Positions 19,201 to 28,194 of a DNA stretch of 64,000 nt are shown piece by piece. The stretch lies in the NCBI GenBank assembly GCA_020631235.1, contig JAHDHQ010000008.1:62001-126000 (forward strand), read 5' to 3'. This DNA comes from Saprospiraceae bacterium (lineage in GTDB: Bacteria; Bacteroidota; Bacteroidia; Chitinophagales; Saprospiraceae). The position numbers and the translations under genes were made by a program. A model generated the notes under the pieces. The model was not told where the DNA came from and did not search any database. It saw nothing but the letters and a program-made list of their open reading frames with translations. Each line of letters opens with the position of its first letter. The stretch's first letter is position 1.

Positions 19201-21775
19201 CTGTCGAGCACAAGATTGTACTTCGGTACCTTTAAGCATCGAGATACCAGGAGATAGCCTGACAATTTGCGTATTTGATGATTATGAGTCGATCCAGTTA
19301 AATGCTGTGTACGACGCAAGTTTGTTAGGAGGAAATGAATACTTAGAGTGGACTTCGGATAATAACGCGGTAGATGCTAATGGCGTATTTACACCCAATA
19401 ATGGACCTGGTAATTACACCATTGATCTTACATTAATCGAAGATAATTGCGAATATGCCCAATCAGTAGATTTCTTTTTTGAAGAAGTACCGCAATTATT
19501 GATCACTAGTGATAAACCAGTTATTTGCATTGATGATACCTTTATTTTGTCTTACGAAGGAGATGACCTGCAAAATTATAATTTCGAATGGACCGGATTG
19601 CCTGCAAGTGCTGATCAAAATACGACTTCAGATCAAATGATCGGTTTTGATATACCCGGTATTTACACTATACAGCTAGATGCTAGTTCTTCTAATTGTA
19701 TTGCACAGCACAGTAGTTTCGATATTGAAGTTGTGGATTCCACGCGAACGCCATTAGTTTCATGTAATCCAGGTGTAGATATGATTGTTTTAGATTGGAC
19801 TGTGGACGATTCTGAATGTAATGGAACTTTTGCTGTTTATGTAGATGGAGATTTAGTATCTACCCAGGATACTACAGGTTATACAATATCGAATTTGGAC
19901 GCGGAACAAGCCGTCAATATTGAAATTATTAATGAAAATGACCAGTGTATTTGTCCACAAAAAATGGCGATTCTAGATTGTACGACCTTGGCTTGCCCAA
20001 ATACAAGTATTAGTATAAATGTTCCGGATACAACCTTGTGTTCCGAAGATGTATTTGACCTGTTAGATTTAGAGGTTTTGTATGACGAAGATATATTTAG
20101 TGATTTTATAATTATTGATTGGAACGGCGCTAGCATAGACGAGGATTCTGGAATATTTGATCCAAATGCGGCGGGTCCAGGTAATTATGATTTAGAAGTG
20201 TCGCTTTCAGATGGGCCTTGTGATTTTAGCGCATCAGTAGAAGTCACGGTGGAACATGTGCCTATTTTATCACTCAGTGGAGTTGATACTATTTGTATTG
20301 AAGATACTTGGTTAGTCGACTATGATGGTGAAGACTTAGATGGATACGATATATTTTGGACATCCTCCTTTATGGAAATTAGCCAACAAACGACAGAGCC
20401 TTTGAATTTTTCTTTTAATGAGCCAGGTACATACGAGCTGTTCCTTAATGCAAACTCTTCAGCTTGTGAAGCGGTAGAGACTGTGCTTGCTGTGGAAGTT
20501 CTTGATTCAGTGCGCACGCCTGAAATTAATTGTGTTGCTTATACAGATTCTATAGTCTTTAGTTGGACAGTGGATGCATCAGATTGTAATGGAAGCTATT
20601 TGATAGAAGCAGACTTGGCAGGTTTTCCTCAAATTATAGATGAAGCAAGTATAACTATAGCAGCTGATCCAGAAACGGAAATAAGCATCAATGTAACTAA
20701 CCAAAGCGATTGTTTATGTAGTGATAAAATGAGTTCTATTAGTTGCGAAACACTTCCTTGCCCTATGAATGCAGTCAGCATAGCTTCGGAAAATGTGGTT
20801 TACTGTTTGGATGGTAGTATTAATACTATTCAGTTAGATGCTATTCTAAATGGTACAAGTATAGATTCAGGCATTAATTGGATTGGTAACAATATTGACC
20901 AAAACGGAGTAATAAGCATCGATGAATCCTTCGAGGAAGGTGTATACGAGTATGCCATAGAATACAGTGAAAATGTATGTGTCTATGAAAACACTATAAA
21001 TATCGAATTCGTAGAACCAGCGGAAATTGCCTATCGTTTAGATCATCCATCTTGTCCAGGCGATTTGTATGGGTATTTGACCATTTTGGGTAATATAGAT
21101 ACAGAAAACAACCAATATTTTGTGGAAGGTATTGAAGTAGACCCTGCGAATCTTCATCAATTGGAAGTAGGAGGAAGAACTTTAGAAATTGTGCGAAAGG
21201 GAGTTTGTAGTTCCTTCGAAAACTTTGCGATTAATGCACCAGAATATGTTGATTTCGAATGGGTAGGATTAGAAGTATTACCTCATAACGAATTAGTAAA
21301 TTATAGCATTAATGCTTCGAATCCTTCAGCTATAGATAGCATCGTTTGGGAATATTTAGACACTATTGTAGTATCCAATGATTTGAGTTTAGTCTTAAAT
21401 ACATTTACTGAATTATGCGCCACTATTTACTACAATGATTTTTGCGAAGAGGTTATTTGTAGAGACCTCAGTTTAGAAGCAAATCAGCTTTTTATACCGA
21501 ATGTATTTAGACCATCTAATGATGATGAAAACGGGATATTCATCTTCAAAGACAATGGTTTTGTTGCCCACGTTAATCATTTGAAAATATACGATCGATG
21601 GGGTAATATGGTACACAATGTCGAAGATGTCCTGCCTGATGACTCCCGATTAGCTTGGGATGGCAGCTTTAACGGAAAACCACTAGTGCAAGGAGTCTAC
21701 ATTTATGTTATAGATGTAGAGTTTCACAATGGAAGGGGAGACTACTATATCGGTGATGTAACCTTGATTCGGTAA
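16205..21775 (+). CDS. Giant modular secreted protein with type B T9SS sorting domain (copy 2)
   Basis: Paralogue of the preceding gene with the same plan: signal peptide (TYFVLTMLCCISIAGYAQ), the same N-terminal domain (SWFAFVAGSANVTL, GIQYGVYTDCSFD), and Ig/PKD- and FnIII-like modules starting near 18448, 19207, 19985 and 20750. Motifs CIDDTF/CIEDTW, GTYSGPGI and SDCNGSY recur. It ends in a type B sorting domain (LFIPNVFRPSN, KIYDRWGNMV, GVYIYVIDVE). 1,856 residues. The ATG at 16205 directly precedes the signal peptide. Synteny and module order point to a tandem gene duplication that has since diverged. The partner or ligand is unknown. Its stop abuts the stop of the next, convergent gene with no base between them. 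Confidence 0.88.
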   Translation: MQSVKTYFVLTMLCCISIAGYAQLVDPALTCDDATIMCSMDDELDGFSSTMPDSNPNDDPNPLCPGLAPGGTPHNLSWFAFVAGSANVTLNIDATNCNGSSPGIQYGVYTDCSFDEWVVCDPGCNDANFDIVMTGLDIGDDYFIFLDGCFGSVCDYTVTVVEGGQFDEIDEPIDMDIECVSDCTELSDNYYEICQGADDIEFAFINFDLSIEYTWVLTDVVSSTQVSEDVVDGLNNIELNFDDLGTFELCASGYNGCDNTEDYCLTIEVVPYPNEVFDPMEVCANILADGVIPTTPIDPNLDGINGWQGPDITAPGMPVVFDAETNIGCVYTQEVMVTELPLPDLVVIDTAICLPGGSVTIGGYTFTSEEDPGEDIIALTPAANGCDSNMNVTVYAIRYDLEIIVGDCSDFGIELHLEIDIDNLDSDTGLETNSWVWTLDGNPIPGSEDELYYYADTEITGTYSVDFIRELLGVECQSFAPEIDIDPEDFAPVILPDLPNNFDLTICYGEETGAYYALDVDDYPHFNDLDFYWQVDCGEIVVGQGTQAIAVDFTGCTTAMVCYQVENSCALYDGLCYEVTFTENPIPTIEPVDTLCVGEEINIKASPVLTTAEDIDWDFGTDANIVSTINIDEYVVSWDTPGTKTVELEVDYGCSSDVEHSIEVVVIEDPEITGLACLGSGGNLAIDWDDLPGLTDYDITVLQGDPGVLNGSQYVFGDLEAGDVVEIQISVEGDCGLIVADTSCIVPECMDVSLVINHDNPGDTLCLDSNAALVNFSAMEILGVAGTGTYSGPGIDPNTGVFDPTAAGPGNHTITYVYSFQDGLCGLPIDTVITVVQEPSYNISISPDTVCLGDPVTILISGDYGNNGLPNVDFGTNASILDNPAEGEYVVSWDSPGSKSILADVFIPGCGPYQESAIVEVETLIPLDITCEESTSSVIFNWNDETEYDAYQISINGTLIDTIFDNTYTEGNLPDGTDVVIEIFPLSNNSCEANTFNLPCRAQDCTSVPLSIEIPGDSLTICVFDDYESIQLNAVYDASLLGGNEYLEWTSDNNAVDANGVFTPNNGPGNYTIDLTLIEDNCEYAQSVDFFFEEVPQLLITSDKPVICIDDTFILSYEGDDLQNYNFEWTGLPASADQNTTSDQMIGFDIPGIYTIQLDASSSNCIAQHSSFDIEVVDSTRTPLVSCNPGVDMIVLDWTVDDSECNGTFAVYVDGDLVSTQDTTGYTISNLDAEQAVNIEIINENDQCICPQKMAILDCTTLACPNTSISINVPDTTLCSEDVFDLLDLEVLYDEDIFSDFIIIDWNGASIDEDSGIFDPNAAGPGNYDLEVSLSDGPCDFSASVEVTVEHVPILSLSGVDTICIEDTWLVDYDGEDLDGYDIFWTSSFMEISQQTTEPLNFSFNEPGTYELFLNANSSACEAVETVLAVEVLDSVRTPEINCVAYTDSIVFSWTVDASDCNGSYLIEADLAGFPQIIDEASITIAADPETEISINVTNQSDCLCSDKMSSISCETLPCPMNAVSIASENVVYCLDGSINTIQLDAILNGTSIDSGINWIGNNIDQNGVISIDESFEEGVYEYAIEYSENVCVYENTINIEFVEPAEIAYRLDHPSCPGDLYGYLTILGNIDTENNQYFVEGIEVDPANLHQLEVGGRTLEIVRKGVCSSFENFAINAPEYVDFEWVGLEVLPHNELVNYSINASNPSAIDSIVWEYLDTIVVSNDLSLVLNTFTELCATIYYNDFCEEVICRDLSLEANQLFIPNVFRPSNDDENGIFIFKDNGFVAHVNHLKIYDRWGNMVHNVEDVLPDDSRLAWDGSFNGKPLVQGVYIYVIDVEFHNGRGDYYIGDVTLIR

Positions 21776-22144
21776 TTATTCAAATCGAATCTCAGTAATC
21801 ATATCACCTGTGAAATAAAGCATTAGTCGATATGGATCATCATTAGTTGCGACTTCGATGACGGAATACCTTGAAGTATTTGCCTTAGAATGGCCACCAT
21901 GGATTAATTTCCATGTGCTTACAGGATTAGATTCGTTATACGATTTAATTCTATTTAATGCTTCTTCCTTAGGCATAAACTCTTGATCTTCTTTGATACA
22001 AAGATCTAATCGATTATCCATTAGTTCGCTTAAAGCATTGTATTCATTTGCCTTTAGTTGATTCATGATTTTCTTTTCTACTTGTTGAGAAAAGCCGATC
22101 ACGGCACTGAAAACAAAAAGTATGATGAACATTAGGTTTTTCAT
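21776..22144 (-). CDS. DUF4783 family periplasmic protein
   Basis: Small exported protein of 122 residues. A signal peptide (MKNLMFIILFVFSAVIGFSQ) is followed by an NTF2-like domain with the DUF4783 pattern: a central YNALSELMDNRLDLCI, then ALNRIKSYNESNPVSTWKLIHGG, and a final YFTGDMITEIRFE. The family is common in Bacteroidota and its function is unknown. It is convergent with the second giant gene (adjacent stop codons) and divergent from gpmI across 84 bp. Confidence 0.78.
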   Translation of the reverse strand: MKNLMFIILFVFSAVIGFSQQVEKKIMNQLKANEYNALSELMDNRLDLCIKEDQEFMPKEEALNRIKSYNESNPVSTWKLIHGGHSKANTSRYSVIEVATNDDPYRLMLYFTGDMITEIRFE

Positions 22145-22192
22145 AGTCTTGAGATTTAGTCCTCATCAGTATAACGTCTAAGGAATACAGAT

Positions 22193-22200
22193 TAGTTTTG
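22193..22200 (+). promoter_or_regulatory. Candidate -7 box upstream of gpmI
   Basis: TAGTTTTG matches TAnnTTTG completely and lies 28 bp before the gpmI ATG. No TTG was found at the usual 20-nt spacing, so only the -7 element supports the call. Confidence 0.35.
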
Positions 22201-22228
22201 TGAGATGTATTAAAAATTTTAACAATTA

Positions 22229-23737
22229 ATGAAAAATCAAAAAGTAGCCTTAGTGATTTTGGATGGATGGGGCCATGCAAAAGACCCAAAACGAAGTGCC
22301 ATCGATATGGCTAATACTCCATTTGTCGATTCATTGTACAAAAATCATCCCAATGCGGAATTAATCACCTTTGGAGAAGAGGTAGGTCTGCCTGAAGGAC
22401 AGATGGGTAACTCGGAAGTAGGTCATTTAAATATTGGTGCGGGTAGGGTAGTCTACCAAGAATTAGCCAGAATAAATAAAGCGATCAAAGAAGAAACACT
22501 ACAAAAGCACGAAGTGTTACTTGATGCCATAAGCTATGCAGAAAAAAACAATAAGAAAATACACCTATTGGGCTTAGTTTCTGACGGAGGTGTGCATTCC
22601 CATATCGAACATTTAAAAGCTTTATGTACCAGTTTTAGGGAGAATACTGATCAACCTGTCTACATCCATGCCTTTTTGGATGGTCGTGATACAGATCCTC
22701 AAAATGGAGTAAAATACCTTTCCGAGCTTGAAAAATATATGACAACTAATGTAAAATTAGGAAGTATCATTGGAAGATACTATGCCATGGATCGCGATAA
22801 AAGATGGGAACGGATCAAGGTGGCTTATGATCTATTAGTCCATGGCCAAGGAGAAAAAAGTGCGCATCATCACGAGCTAGTAAAATCCAAATATGAAGAA
22901 GGAATTACCGATGAGTTTATGCCAGGTATCATGGTGGACCCTGCTGCCACGATCGAAGCAGGAGATGTTGTTTTCTTTTATAATTTCAGAACAGATAGAC
23001 CTAGGCAACTAACAGAAGTTTTATCACAACAAGATTTTAAGGAACATGGAATGGAACGTCTAGATTTAAAATACATTACCATGACTAGTTATGACGAAAA
23101 CTTTAAGAACATAGATGTCATTTTTAAAAAGGATCAATTAAAAAACACTCTGGGAGAAGTGATTGATCGAGCTGGTCTGACACAAATGAGAGCAGCAGAA
23201 ACAGAAAAGTATCCTCATGTTACTTTTTTCTTTTCCGGAGGTAGAGAAGAAGCTTACGCTAAAGAATCAAGGATTTTGGTGCCTTCTCCCAAGGTGGCAA
23301 CCTATGACATGCAACCTTCTATGTCAGCCATAGAACTAAGCAATCAAGTGATCGAAGCCATTAAAAAGGATACGCCAGAATTTATATGTTTAAATTATGC
23401 TAATACAGACATGGTGGGCCACACAGGCATAGTGGAGGCAGCTATAGAAGCTGCTGAAGTGGTCGATTCTTGTTTAGAAAAATTAGTAAAAGCTGGTTTG
23501 GAAGAAAACTATGTATTTGTCATTATAGCCGATCATGGTAACTCAGATATTATTGTGAATGAAGATGGTTCTATGCACACCGCACATACCACAAACATGG
23601 TCCCTGTGTTCCTAGTTTCGAATGGCAAGCAATTTGATACTATTCAGCATGGGAAGCTAGGCGATGTTGCTCCTACAATTTTACAAATTATGAATATAGA
23701 CATCCCTCGAGAAATGACAGGAAAGGTCTTAATATAG
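22229..23737 (+). CDS. gpmI: 2,3-bisphosphoglycerate-independent phosphoglycerate mutase
   Basis: Interconverts 3- and 2-phosphoglycerate in glycolysis/gluconeogenesis; cytoplasmic, Mn-dependent alkaline-phosphatase superfamily. LVILDGWG at 8-15 carries the metal-binding Asp12, and QMGNSEVGHLNIGAGR holds the phosphorylated Ser62. HAFLDGRDTDP, FFYNFRTDRPRQ, NYANTDMVGHTG and IIADHGNSD supply the remaining substrate and metal ligands. 502 residues is normal. The gene stands alone with its own probable promoter and is followed after 5 bp by a lipoprotein gene. Confidence 0.97.
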   Translation: MKNQKVALVILDGWGHAKDPKRSAIDMANTPFVDSLYKNHPNAELITFGEEVGLPEGQMGNSEVGHLNIGAGRVVYQELARINKAIKEETLQKHEVLLDAISYAEKNNKKIHLLGLVSDGGVHSHIEHLKALCTSFRENTDQPVYIHAFLDGRDTDPQNGVKYLSELEKYMTTNVKLGSIIGRYYAMDRDKRWERIKVAYDLLVHGQGEKSAHHHELVKSKYEEGITDEFMPGIMVDPAATIEAGDVVFFYNFRTDRPRQLTEVLSQQDFKEHGMERLDLKYITMTSYDENFKNIDVIFKKDQLKNTLGEVIDRAGLTQMRAAETEKYPHVTFFFSGGREEAYAKESRILVPSPKVATYDMQPSMSAIELSNQVIEAIKKDTPEFICLNYANTDMVGHTGIVEAAIEAAEVVDSCLEKLVKAGLEENYVFVIIADHGNSDIIVNEDGSMHTAHTTNMVPVFLVSNGKQFDTIQHGKLGDVAPTILQIMNIDIPREMTGKVLI

Positions 23738-23742
23738 TATAT

Positions 23743-24906
23743 ATGAAAACACGGTGGTTTATCTTTTTATTAGTCGCAAGTTCTTTGGCTGGTTGTTTGT
23801 CTGATTTAAGAACCGATTTTATTAAAAGTGACGATTATAACGAAACGATACAAAATAGTGAAGGCAAGAAAATGCTGAGCAAAGTAGCTGAAGCATCAGG
23901 CCTTCATGTTTGGAGATATGTAAAAAAGTATGAAGTAGATTTTAACGATGCTTTTAATGGACTGGTAGGCTCTTTTGCTAATCCATATAAAGACAAAAAA
24001 GTAGATATGCTTTTGGAATATAGTCCAATGTCGTTTGGTGGTAAAATGACATTGAAAAACCAAAAACAGCTCAATGAATCCTGGATTTATGAAGATGGAA
24101 AAACACTGAAAATAAAAGCGGACAGCACTAGCATTTATAAAAACAATAAAAAAATTAAATTTTGGGTACCAACATACCAATACTTCATAGAGTTTCCATT
24201 TAAAATTCAAGAAGCAACCAGCATTAGTTATGCTGGTAAAGCTCCACACAACAACATAGAATATGATTTAATTCTTGCCAGCTGGAATGATCTAAAACCG
24301 CAAAAAGAAGTTGACCAATATTTGATTTGGATCAATCCAGAAAATCAACGCATCGACATCCTTGAATATACCATCAGGGAACAATATGGATTTATAAAAG
24401 GGGTAGCATTTTATGAAGACTATTTTCAGAAAAACGGCGTCTGGTTTCCGAAAAAAATCAAGGTTAGAAGCAAACGTGATAAAGGAAAATATATGCACGA
24501 AATGTCGATTAAAGATGTACGATTTATCGATCAAGACACCCCAGATATTCCAGATTTTTTAAACATGGACATCAAGCAAATTATAGTAGAAAAATACTAT
24601 GGCATGACGGATGAAACACTCTCCAAAAGAAAAAAAATCACCGAAGAACGACTCATCCGTCGATTGATCAATGGACTCAAAGGTTTTCCAAGTGCCGGGA
24701 ATATAGAAATACGCTTTGCTGAGACAACACCTAGGTACAAGCTAGTGCTAAGAGGTATCAACAAAAAATATGAATTAGAAATAGTGGGCGATAAAATAAA
24801 AACCCCACAAAGAGATAAGGGCAGTTTTCATAGTGGAGAAGGTGCTAATAATTTACTAAAAAAAGAAAAGGCATTTGTCGCATCTATCGATGCACTGTTT
24901 AAATAA
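23743..24906 (+). CDS. Putative lipoprotein of unknown function
   Basis: 387 residues. A lipoprotein signal peptide ends in the lipobox LAGC (Cys18). The mature protein begins around GKKMLSKVAEASGLHVWRYVKKYEVDF and runs on into beta-rich sequence with EYTIREQYGFIKGVAFYEDYFQKNG. This is reminiscent of the LolA/LolB-like beta half-barrel found in Bacteroidota outer-membrane lipoprotein families (DUF6503-like); that link is tentative. The C-terminal ~100 residues (MTDETLSKRKKITEERLIRRLINGLKG onward) do not resemble anything I recognise. It is probably co-transcribed with gpmI (5 bp gap), with no evident functional link. Confidence 0.6.
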   Translation: MKTRWFIFLLVASSLAGCLSDLRTDFIKSDDYNETIQNSEGKKMLSKVAEASGLHVWRYVKKYEVDFNDAFNGLVGSFANPYKDKKVDMLLEYSPMSFGGKMTLKNQKQLNESWIYEDGKTLKIKADSTSIYKNNKKIKFWVPTYQYFIEFPFKIQEATSISYAGKAPHNNIEYDLILASWNDLKPQKEVDQYLIWINPENQRIDILEYTIREQYGFIKGVAFYEDYFQKNGVWFPKKIKVRSKRDKGKYMHEMSIKDVRFIDQDTPDIPDFLNMDIKQIIVEKYYGMTDETLSKRKKITEERLIRRLINGLKGFPSAGNIEIRFAETTPRYKLVLRGINKKYELEIVGDKIKTPQRDKGSFHSGEGANNLLKKEKAFVASIDALFK

Positions 24907-25005
24907 AAGGTAAAATTTCCATTAAACCTTTGGCAATATTTTGATTCTAACGAATGTTATACATGAAGTTTTTTAAATTGTAGTATCTTTTAAAGAATCT
25001 AAATT

Positions 25006-26481
25006 ATGCCATTTGTAAATTGTGCTGTAGGAGGATTAAATCCTTTTGTGCCCAGCGAATCCAAACCTTGGAATCGATCAAGCGCGACTCATTTATTTAG
25101 ACGATTACAGTTAGGAGCTTATGTAAGTACTACCGACTGGGCCTTGGGCCAAAACCCAGTAAGTTTAGTTAATGACCTTGTGGACTTAGCTAAAAATTTA
25201 CCACTTGCCAGCGAGCCCGAATGGGCCTTTTGGCAACGTAATGACTATCCCGATAATAATGATCTTTTTGTTCAAGCAATCATCCAGCAACGTTATGACT
25301 GGACCGTGCAATGGCTAAAGGATATTAAGAATAATGGACTCAGAGATCGGATGTCCTTCTTTTGGCATAACCACTTTGTTACGGACATAGAAGCTTATGG
25401 CTACTCTTCTTGGATGTATCAATATCATCATTTGTTGCAAAAGCACGCACTTGGTAACTTTAAGGAATTTGTGCACGAAATGGGAAAGACCCCAGCCATG
25501 CTGATATATTTAGATGGCTATGTCAATACACGATTTGACCCCAATGAAAATTATGCCAGAGAATTGTATGAATTATTTACACTTGGAGTGGATAATGGCT
25601 ATACGCAAAATGATATTACGGAAACAGCACGTGCTCTCACAGGGTTTAATAATATAGATTTTAACAACCTTGGTGGTCCCATAGACTTTGTGAGTACTTT
25701 CTTTGATCCGGGGCAAAAAACTATTTTTGGAAGAACAGGAAATTGGGGCTATGATGATGTGGTAGATATTTTATTCGAAGAAAGAGCCGTAGAAATATCA
25801 GAACATATTTGTGGGAAATTATATCGACATTTTGTTAATCCACTGGAAGACGAACAAGTTATTACAGATTTAGCGCAGGTTTTTAGAGATGCTAATTTTG
25901 AAATAGCTCCGGTAATGAAAGCTCTTTTTGCGAGCGAACATTTTTTTGACACAGCTAATTATAGCACGGTAATTCCTGGGCATATCGAACATTTTTTAAT
26001 GTTTATGAATGAGTTGAATCTAACGAAAACAGATGAACTCATTTTTGCTATTGGGAATTCTTCAGTGCAATATGGTCAAGCTATTTTTAGTCCGGTTAAT
26101 GTAGCTGGATGGCCAGGTAATCGAACATGGATAAATTCTGGATCTTTCTTGTATCGATCAGCTAGTATCAGAAATATTTTATTTTATGTATACGAACAGA
26201 CTGGAGAAAGCGTAGAATTTCTTAGAGAATGGTTGATAGGAGTAGTGGGTGACTCAGAATCTGATGTGAATATTATCGTTCGGAAAGTTATTGATTTCTT
26301 ATTTCCAAAGCAATTCCAATTCGAGCATGAATACGAAAATGCAATACAAGCCTTTAAAGCTACTATACCAGAAAACTATTTTACGGATGGAACCTGGGAC
26401 CTGCAATATGAGTTCGTACCTGTCCAAGTTTATTACTTATTGGATCATTTATCCAATTCACCTGAATTCCAATTAAAATAA
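25006..26481 (+). CDS. DUF1800 family protein
   Basis: 491 residues with the DUF1800 landmarks: SATHLFRRLQLGA at the N-terminus, FFWHNHFVTD, NYARELYELFTLGVDNGYTQNDI, ETARALTGF and a late SPVNVAGWPGNRTWINSGS. The family is regularly encoded next to DUF1501 in Bacteroidota and Planctomycetes; its function is unknown. I see no signal peptide at this ATG and no better upstream start. The stop (TAA, 26479-26481) is immediately followed by the DUF1501 gene, so the two form one operon. A near-consensus -7 box TATCTTTT lies at 24984-24991. Confidence 0.88.
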   Translation: MPFVNCAVGGLNPFVPSESKPWNRSSATHLFRRLQLGAYVSTTDWALGQNPVSLVNDLVDLAKNLPLASEPEWAFWQRNDYPDNNDLFVQAIIQQRYDWTVQWLKDIKNNGLRDRMSFFWHNHFVTDIEAYGYSSWMYQYHHLLQKHALGNFKEFVHEMGKTPAMLIYLDGYVNTRFDPNENYARELYELFTLGVDNGYTQNDITETARALTGFNNIDFNNLGGPIDFVSTFFDPGQKTIFGRTGNWGYDDVVDILFEERAVEISEHICGKLYRHFVNPLEDEQVITDLAQVFRDANFEIAPVMKALFASEHFFDTANYSTVIPGHIEHFLMFMNELNLTKTDELIFAIGNSSVQYGQAIFSPVNVAGWPGNRTWINSGSFLYRSASIRNILFYVYEQTGESVEFLREWLIGVVGDSESDVNIIVRKVIDFLFPKQFQFEHEYENAIQAFKATIPENYFTDGTWDLQYEFVPVQVYYLLDHLSNSPEFQLK

Positions 26482-26487
26482 GTGATT

Positions 26488-28137
26488 ATGTGTAATGAAA
26501 AACATCTAAATAATATAAGAGGAATAAGCTTAAAGGATGGTAATTTACATGCCATAGATCATGAGCATTGGACAAGGCGAAGTTTTCTAAAAACCATCGG
26601 TATGGCCGGTGGTGGAGCCATGGCACTAGGAGGGATGAATGTAAGTGCTCTAGCTGCGAATGCCTCTCTGCCATTATTATTAAATGGTGGAGTGGATGAT
26701 CGGATTTTGATTATTCTTCGACTGGCAGGAGGTAATGATGGTTTAAATACCGTGATACCCTTGCATGACTTTGGGACTTACAAGGCTAATAGAGGTAATT
26801 TAGCTATTGATGAAGGAGAATATTTCTCTTTGGATGCAGCCAATGGTCTGCCTAATCAGATGCAAGCATTACAAGAAATGTGGAATGATGGCAAAATGAA
26901 AATCATACACACAGTAGGCTATGAAAATCATAACTTATCTCATTTTAGGGGAGGAGATATAATCGATACCGGAAATGTAAACTATGATTTTTCAGAAAAC
27001 AAGACGGGTTGGTTAGGTGGATTTATTCTGGATCAAGACCCAGATTTTCTTGATAATTTGCCAGAAACGCCACTAGCTATAAAAATAAACAGTGGAAGCG
27101 TTAAGACTTTTTATAACCCTGAACAATATGATCTTGCGGTCAATTTTAATACGCTTGCGCAAATAGAAAGTATAGTAAATACAGGCAGTTTGTATGATCA
27201 AGACAATTTGCCTGATAATTGCTATTATGGGGAGCAAATTGGATATCTGCGAAATGTGTTGAATGTCACTTTTAATTATGCTGAAAATATAAGTGAAGCC
27301 TATCAGGATAGTCAAAATAGTGTGACTTACTCTAATAATGACAATAATTTAGGTAACTCATTTGCATTATTAGCCAGATTAATTAAAGGTAATCTTGGAG
27401 CGAAAATGTATATGCTGACCTTAGGAGGTTTTGATACTCACGAAAACCAAAAAACGAATCATTTAAATTTACTTCGCGATTTATCATTAGCTGTTAGTCA
27501 GTTTTATGAAGATTTATCCAGCACAAATCATGACCAAGATGTATTAACCATGACCGTTTCAGAATTTGGTAGACGAGTGAATGCTAATGGTAGTCAAGGG
27601 ACAGACCACGGAACCGCTGCACCGATGTTTATGTTTGGTCCGGGGCTTAATGAAAATGGATTTTTAGGTGATTTGCCAGACCTGCAGGATCTTGATTTCA
27701 ATGGTAATCTTAAACATTCTGTTGATTTTAGATCAGTTTATGCCAGTGTTTTGGAGAACTGGATGTGCTTAGATCCGTCAGGTGTTGACGAGATTTTAGG
27801 TGAGTCATACGAGCGATTAGATTTAGGTTTTGACTGTTCGACGGTAAATACTTTCGATGTGCCTATCGAGCAAAAGGTGAGCCACAGGGCTAGACCTGAT
27901 GGCCGAGGAGGAATGGTCATTGAGTATAGCTTTGATCGGCCTGGAAATGCTAAAGTAGATATTTATACCATGATGGGACAGCATGTAGCTCAGCTAGCTG
28001 ACGGATATCATACTCAGGGAAACCATCAAAAAACATTTGTGCACGGACAAATAGGTTTGGTACCCTTTCCAATGATTTATAAAATACAATCGGGTAGAAG
28101 ATCATATAGCGGAAAATTTGTGATGGGTACACAATAA
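26488..28137 (+). CDS. DUF1501 family protein with Tat-like signal and T9SS-like tail
   Basis: Exported member of the alkaline phosphatase/sulfatase-like DUF1501 family; activity unknown. The N-terminus has a twin-arginine motif (TRRSFLKTIG) and a hydrophobic stretch about 30-50 residues in. Family motifs follow: ILRLAGGNDGLNTVIP, LSHFRGGDI, LGGFDTHENQ, TVSEFGRRVNANGSQGTDHG and VDFRSVYASVLENWM. The last ~75 residues (MVIEYSFDRPGNAKVDIYTM to SGRRSYSGKFVMG) look like a T9SS type A sorting domain. I prefer ATG 26488 to the GTG at 26482; it starts 6 bp after the DUF1800 stop. 549 residues. Confidence 0.87.
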   Translation: MCNEKHLNNIRGISLKDGNLHAIDHEHWTRRSFLKTIGMAGGGAMALGGMNVSALAANASLPLLLNGGVDDRILIILRLAGGNDGLNTVIPLHDFGTYKANRGNLAIDEGEYFSLDAANGLPNQMQALQEMWNDGKMKIIHTVGYENHNLSHFRGGDIIDTGNVNYDFSENKTGWLGGFILDQDPDFLDNLPETPLAIKINSGSVKTFYNPEQYDLAVNFNTLAQIESIVNTGSLYDQDNLPDNCYYGEQIGYLRNVLNVTFNYAENISEAYQDSQNSVTYSNNDNNLGNSFALLARLIKGNLGAKMYMLTLGGFDTHENQKTNHLNLLRDLSLAVSQFYEDLSSTNHDQDVLTMTVSEFGRRVNANGSQGTDHGTAAPMFMFGPGLNENGFLGDLPDLQDLDFNGNLKHSVDFRSVYASVLENWMCLDPSGVDEILGESYERLDLGFDCSTVNTFDVPIEQKVSHRARPDGRGGMVIEYSFDRPGNAKVDIYTMMGQHVAQLADGYHTQGNHQKTFVHGQIGLVPFPMIYKIQSGRRSYSGKFVMGTQ

Positions 28138-28182
28138 TGTCATTATGACTTTTTGTTAACCTTTTTTGATGTCTAATTAGTC

Positions 28183-28190
28183 TATTTTTG
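28183..28190 (+). promoter_or_regulatory. Candidate -7 box just before the 28195 gene
   Basis: TATTTTTG matches TAnnTTTG completely and ends 4 bp before the ATG at 28195. If used, the mRNA would have almost no leader. TTG triplets lie at spacings of 14 and 27 nt, neither the usual 20, so support is partial. Confidence 0.3.
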
Positions 28191-28194
28191 AGCT

